Part shown: one piece after another, positions 14,966 through 17,533 of the stretch
How positions within the stretch are numbered: position 1 is the stretch's first letter
Layout of the letters: every line of letters starts with the position of its first letter
Source of the DNA: JABWBR01 sp036741235
GTDB taxonomy: Bacteria > Bacteroidota > Bacteroidia > Chitinophagales > Saprospiraceae
Reading direction: 5' to 3'
DNA: 17,533 nucleotides
NCBI GenBank assembly: GCA_036741235.1
Contig: DAINSQ010000103.1
Coordinates: 1-17,533, forward strand
Made by a program: the position numbers and the translations under genes
Notes under the pieces: generated by a model
What the model was told of the DNA's origin: nothing
Database searches by the model: none
The model's input: only the letters and a program-made list of their open reading frames with translations

Positions 14966-15408
14966 GGCTGAATGGCTTTGAGCGCCTCATCGATTTCCTT
15001 GCGCAATCCGGCTGTAAACTTGTCGGCTTTATTGTAATTCATAAAAGCAAAATTGGTCAGGTCAACGTGGTTCTCCCTGCCCTGCTTGTTTGAATACACG
15101 ATCAAGGTAGTGCCGAAGGCCAGAAATTTTTTGACGATTCCGGCATTGGCCTCGTCGTCGGCATTGATGAGGCGGAAACTGATCTTGCCGGTTTTTAACT
15201 CTTTGGCGTAGTGGTCTGATAATGCCTTGCGCGTTAGTCGTTCGATTTCGAGACAGGTATTACAGCGGTGGTCGGTGTGGAAGTCGAGTACCTCCACCCG
15301 GCTGGTCGAGGCGGTTTGTTTGGCCGGCTTGTTTTGAGCAGAAAGTATAGGGGCGGCTGCCAATAACCATGCAGTCGCCATCAGCCAATATGGGAACAGC
15401 TTTTTCAT
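14962..15408 (-). CDS. arsF: ArsF-like exported thioredoxin-fold protein with CNTC motif
   Basis: The 148-residue product has a signal peptide (MKKLFPYWLM through AAAPILSA, about 24 residues, no lipobox Cys), so it should act in the periplasm. The mature part begins a thioredoxin-like fold with VEVLDFHTDHRCNTCLEIE; C49 and C52 form the CxxC motif. A central FLAFGTTLIVYSNK stretch and a final helix follow. This matches the small protein family called ArsF, which with ArsE is reported to reduce nitro groups of aromatic arsenicals. It lies 17 bases after the ArsE-like gene and overlaps the ArsG-like gene. A general periplasmic thiol-redox role is possible. Confidence 0.75.
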   Translation of the reverse strand: MKKLFPYWLMATAWLLAAAPILSAQNKPAKQTASTSRVEVLDFHTDHRCNTCLEIERLTRKALSDHYAKELKTGKISFRLINADDEANAGIVKKFLAFGTTLIVYSNKQGRENHVDLTNFAFMNYNKADKFTAGLRKEIDEALKAIQP

Positions 15409-15425
15409 AACAGCAATGGGTTGGG

Positions 15426-15662
15426 TTAGCGGGCTAAAATAGTTTCCATTTCACTCGTAGACGGTACCCGGCCTTTGAAGACCACGCTGCCGTCAACTAC
15501 TACGGCAGGAGTAGATAACACGTTGTATTTCATGATTTCTACGATGTCTTCTACTTTTTCTACCCTGGCATCAATGCCCAGTTTGTGCACGGCTTCTTCC
15601 ACTACGGCAGTCGTTTGTTTGCATTTAGGGCAGCCAGTGCCCAGTATTTTGATGTCTTTCAT
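15426..15662 (-). CDS. arsE: ArsE-like small thioredoxin-fold protein (redox-active disulfide protein 2 type)
   Basis: The 78-residue cytoplasmic protein has the glutaredoxin/thioredoxin core: IKILGTGCPKCKQT with active-site C11 and C14, then VEKVEDIVEIMKYNVLSTPAVVVDG with the cis-Pro loop (STPAVV), and a final helix. This is the TIGR00412-type redox-active disulfide protein family, to which ArsE belongs. It has no signal peptide. It sits between the ArsR-like regulator gene (11 bases upstream) and the ArsF-like gene. Together with ArsF it may reduce organoarsenical substrates, or it may supply electrons to the CcdA-like membrane protein. The fold assignment is firm; the arsenic-specific role is inferred. 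Confidence 0.82.
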   Translation of the reverse strand: MKDIKILGTGCPKCKQTTAVVEEAVHKLGIDARVEKVEDIVEIMKYNVLSTPAVVVDGSVVFKGRVPSTSEMETILAR

Positions 15663-15673
15663 GATTTTTGCGT

Positions 15674-15982
15674 TTATGGTTTTTTTGAATCAAAAAAAGC
15701 CCGAAACAAGACCTTCGCTTCTTCCCAATTGTCCCGGTTTATACAGTATTTCACACGCGGCGGGTCAACCGTACCTTGTATCAATCCGGCGTCTTTTAGC
15801 TCTTTAAGGTGCTGGGAAACTGACGATTGCGCCATGGGCAATTCGTCTACAATATTGCCAACGTAGCAGGCACATTGTTTGTCCAAAAACTCCATGATGA
15901 ATAGCCTTGCCGGGTGCGACAAGGCTTTAGCATAGCGGGCCAGGCGCTCCTGTGTGTCGGTATATGGCGAAATAGCAGGCAT
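15674..15982 (-). CDS. ArsR/SmtB-family metalloregulatory repressor
   Basis: The 102-residue winged-helix protein has ALSHPARLFIMEFL at the start of the domain, the recognition helix region MAQSSVSQHLKELKDAGLI (about 50-68), and the wing VDPPRVKYCIN. Cysteines C37 and C39 (KQCACYV) lie at the position of the CxC metal-binding site of ArsR/CadC-type sensors. C80 in the wing could be a third ligand. Such proteins repress their own operon until a thiophilic metal or metalloid binds. It is the promoter-proximal gene of the ArsEFG/permease operon, with a 16-bp palindrome 13 bases upstream. Trivalent arsenic is the likeliest effector, but the residues alone do not decide this. Confidence 0.93.
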   Translation of the reverse strand: MPAISPYTDTQERLARYAKALSHPARLFIMEFLDKQCACYVGNIVDELPMAQSSVSQHLKELKDAGLIQGTVDPPRVKYCINRDNWEEAKVLFRAFFDSKKP

Positions 15983-15995
15983 AAGCTCATCGTTT

Positions 15996-16011
15996 ATCGT
16001 AAATTTACGAT
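15996..16011. promoter_or_regulatory. 16-bp palindromic operator of the ArsR-led operon
   Basis: ATCGTAAATTTACGAT is a perfect palindrome 13 bases upstream of the ArsR-type start codon. A further half-site CATCGT lies next to it at 15988-15993. On the minus strand the centre contains TAAATTTA (16007-16000), one base from the -7 consensus TAnnTTTG and 17 bases from the ATG, so repressor binding would cover the promoter. Size and symmetry fit ArsR-family operators. Confidence 0.75.
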
Positions 16012-16082
16012 GAATGATTGGCTGAAGTATATGACGATTGTCACGGGGGCGGGCTGATTATTATCAAAACACAAAAGCAAAC

Positions 16083-16114
16083 AGTCCAGCAGTCCTATAG
16101 TCCGATAGTCCCAA
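16083..16114. repeat. 8-bp-phased AGTCCNNN tandem repeat
   Basis: Four consecutive units AGTCCAGC, AGTCCTAT, AGTCCGAT, AGTCCCAA lie in the 207-base gap between the divergent ArsR-led operon and the CoA-ligase gene. The first five bases are invariant and the last three vary. The same phase, AGTCCAAT AGTCCATT, occurs at 8907-8922. Confidence 0.8.
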
Positions 16115-16189
16115 AATATTTCCTCTGCCTCTTCTCTCTACGATTTGGAAACTTTACATTAGCGCTTCCAAAAGCACCATGCGCGCGTA

Positions 16190-17485
16190 ATGAACAGGTT
16201 CGTCCCTGACATCGAAAAAAGCTCGGCCACTGACATCAAAGCCTACCAGGAAGGCCGGCTCAGGGAATTATTACCGTTTTTACAAGCCAATTCTCCGTAT
16301 TACCGCGAACTATTTGTCCGGCACGCCATCGACATCAACGCCGTTCAAACGCTCGAAGACCTGCGCAGCATTCCCGTCACTACCAAAGACGACCTCCACC
16401 GCCGCAACTGGGATTTCCTTTGTGTGCCTCGCAGCAAGGTGGTCGACTACATCACTACCTCGGGCACCCTGGGCGATCCCCTGACTTTTGCCGCCACCGA
16501 GGCCGACCTGCAACGCCTGGCTTACAACGAATACTTGTCGCTCACCTGTGCCGGCGGTACGCCCAGCGACATTTACCAGCTCATGGTGACGCTGGATAAG
16601 CGCTTCATGGCCGGACTGGCTTATTTTATGGGCATTCGCCAAATGGGCGCCGGCGTGGTGCGCGCCGGCGTGGGGAGCCCCGGGTTTCAACTCGACACCA
16701 TACAGCGCATTCAGCCTACTATACTGGTTGCCGTACCTTCTTTTTTAATAAAATTGCTGGATTACGCCGATACCCAGGGCATTGACCTGCGCAATAGCAG
16801 CGTAAAAAGCGCCGTGTGCATCGGCGAGCCCATCCGCAATGACGATTTTAGCCTCAACACCCTCGGACGTCGGATTACCGAGCGCTGGGGTATCGCCCTG
16901 TCTTCTACCTATGCCTCCACCGAGATGAGCACCGCTTTCACCGAATGCGAACATGGGGTAGGGGGGCACCACCATCCGGAACTGCTGATTGTCGAGTTGC
17001 TGGACGACGACAACCAGCCGGTGGCGGAAGGCGAAATCGGAGAGGTGACCGTTACCACACTGGGTGTGGAAGCTATGCCGCTGCTTCGGTTCAAAACCGG
17101 CGATTTATGCCGATTTCACACCGCTCCCTGCGCCTGCGGCAGAACAACCCTGCGCCTGGGGCCGGTTGTCGGCCGCAAGCAGCAAATGATCAAATACAAA
17201 GGCACTACATTGTATCCGCCGGCGTTATTTGAAGTATTAAATAGCATTAGCGCAGTTGAAGAATACATCATAACTTTACACTCAAATGAGGTGGGCGCCG
17301 ATGAGGTGCAAGTGGATATCGCCACTTCGGCCCCTCAGGAGGAGGTGAGAAAACAGGTGGAAGAGGCATTTCGCCGGCAAGTGAGGCTGGTACCCCGGCT
17401 GTCTTTTGCAACGCATGCCCAAATTCAGCAGCAGAAATTCCCCCCGATGTCGAGAAAAGAGGTGAAATTGATTGATAAAAGGTGA
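16190..17485 (+). CDS. PaaK/CapK-type AMP-forming acyl (phenylacetate-like) CoA ligase
   Basis: The 431-residue product is an adenylate-forming enzyme: carboxylate + ATP + CoA to acyl-CoA + AMP + PPi. The family's N-terminal signature is present (LLPFLQANSPYYRELF, then SIPVTTKDDL). The ATP loop is TTSGTLGDP (89-97), the adenine/aryl motif YASTEM (241-246), and the ribose-binding region FKTGD (301-305). A likely catalytic-lysine region is PPMSRKEVKLID near the C-terminus. C252, His residues around 255-262 and CACG (314-317) resemble the structural zinc site of some PaaK-type ligases. The length fits PaaK (about 430-440). The substrate is unknown: phenylacetate, another aryl acid, or a tailoring step. 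The neighbours include no phenylacetate pathway genes. The terminal Arg codon and TGA lie in a tandem repeat. Confidence 0.88.
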   Translation: MNRFVPDIEKSSATDIKAYQEGRLRELLPFLQANSPYYRELFVRHAIDINAVQTLEDLRSIPVTTKDDLHRRNWDFLCVPRSKVVDYITTSGTLGDPLTFAATEADLQRLAYNEYLSLTCAGGTPSDIYQLMVTLDKRFMAGLAYFMGIRQMGAGVVRAGVGSPGFQLDTIQRIQPTILVAVPSFLIKLLDYADTQGIDLRNSSVKSAVCIGEPIRNDDFSLNTLGRRITERWGIALSSTYASTEMSTAFTECEHGVGGHHHPELLIVELLDDDNQPVAEGEIGEVTVTTLGVEAMPLLRFKTGDLCRFHTAPCACGRTTLRLGPVVGRKQQMIKYKGTTLYPPALFEVLNSISAVEEYIITLHSNEVGADEVQVDIATSAPQEEVRKQVEEAFRRQVRLVPRLSFATHAQIQQQKFPPMSRKEVKLIDKR

Positions 17486-17533
17486 CAAGGTGACAAGGTG
17501 ACAAGGTGACAAGGTGACAAGGTGACAAGGTGA
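17481..17533. repeat. 8-bp tandem repeat GGTGACAA at the end of the CoA-ligase gene
   Basis: GGTGACAA is repeated without error about 6.6 times to the window end and may continue. The stop codon TGA (17483-17485) is part of the first unit. Because the unit is 8 bases, reading frames rotate through it and each of the three frames meets TGA within three units, so the array acts as an all-frame stop. Confidence 0.95.

Noticed and set aside
17268..17528. Minus-strand frame beginning MSPCHLVTLSPCHLVT
   Set aside because: Its start is only the translation of the GGTGACAA array and the rest is antisense to the CoA ligase.

Overview
The window looks like chromosomal DNA from a member of the Bacteroidota, most likely the Saprospiria. 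No ribosomal RNA or marker gene is present to confirm this. The clues are a secreted FG-GAP protein ending in a type IX secretion (T9SS) sorting domain, LytS/LytTR and BlaI/M56 signalling pairs, few Shine-Dalgarno sequences, and promoter-like TTG-N19/20-TAnnTTTG motifs. Genes are densely packed and no gap exceeds 300 bases.

Layout from left to right. (1) 102-2008, minus: a LytS-type sensor kinase and a LytTR response regulator overlapping by ATGA, divergent from a secreted, probably outer-membrane protein at 2237-3058. (2) 3193-6111, minus: a BlaI-type repressor and a large M56 (BlaR1-type) membrane protease. Its C-terminus carries eleven ~29-residue 'IHDVD' repeats instead of a penicillin-binding sensor. 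A perfect 36-bp palindrome lies just upstream of the repressor gene, and a small unknown gene (6262-6606) diverges from it. (3) 6741-8673, minus: uracil-DNA glycosylase (ung) followed by an unknown lipoprotein gene. (4) 8781-8853: tRNA-Arg(TCT) with a clear promoter. (5) 8953-12006: a 1017-residue secreted protein with fourteen FG-GAP motifs and a T9SS tail. It is followed by a membrane-anchored protein gene broken by one in-frame TAA. (6) 12908-15982, minus: a five-gene operon encoding an ArsR-type repressor, an ArsE-like CPKC thioredoxin-fold protein, an exported ArsF-like CxxC protein, an ArsG/CcdA-like membrane protein and a DUF318/ArsP-like permease, with a perfect 16-bp operator-like palindrome at its head. 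(7) 16190-17485: a PaaK-type AMP-forming CoA ligase.

The operon in (6) resembles the known arsEFG organoarsenical system. Its cysteines also line up as a possible electron relay from cytoplasm to periplasm. Several intergenic gaps are filled by short tandem repeats of different sequence but the same 8-bp period. At both window edges the repeat begins at, or contains, the stop codon of the adjacent gene. This shared 8-bp phasing is the least explained signal in the window. The most explicit regulatory signals are the 36-bp BlaI-locus palindrome and the ArsR-locus palindrome.
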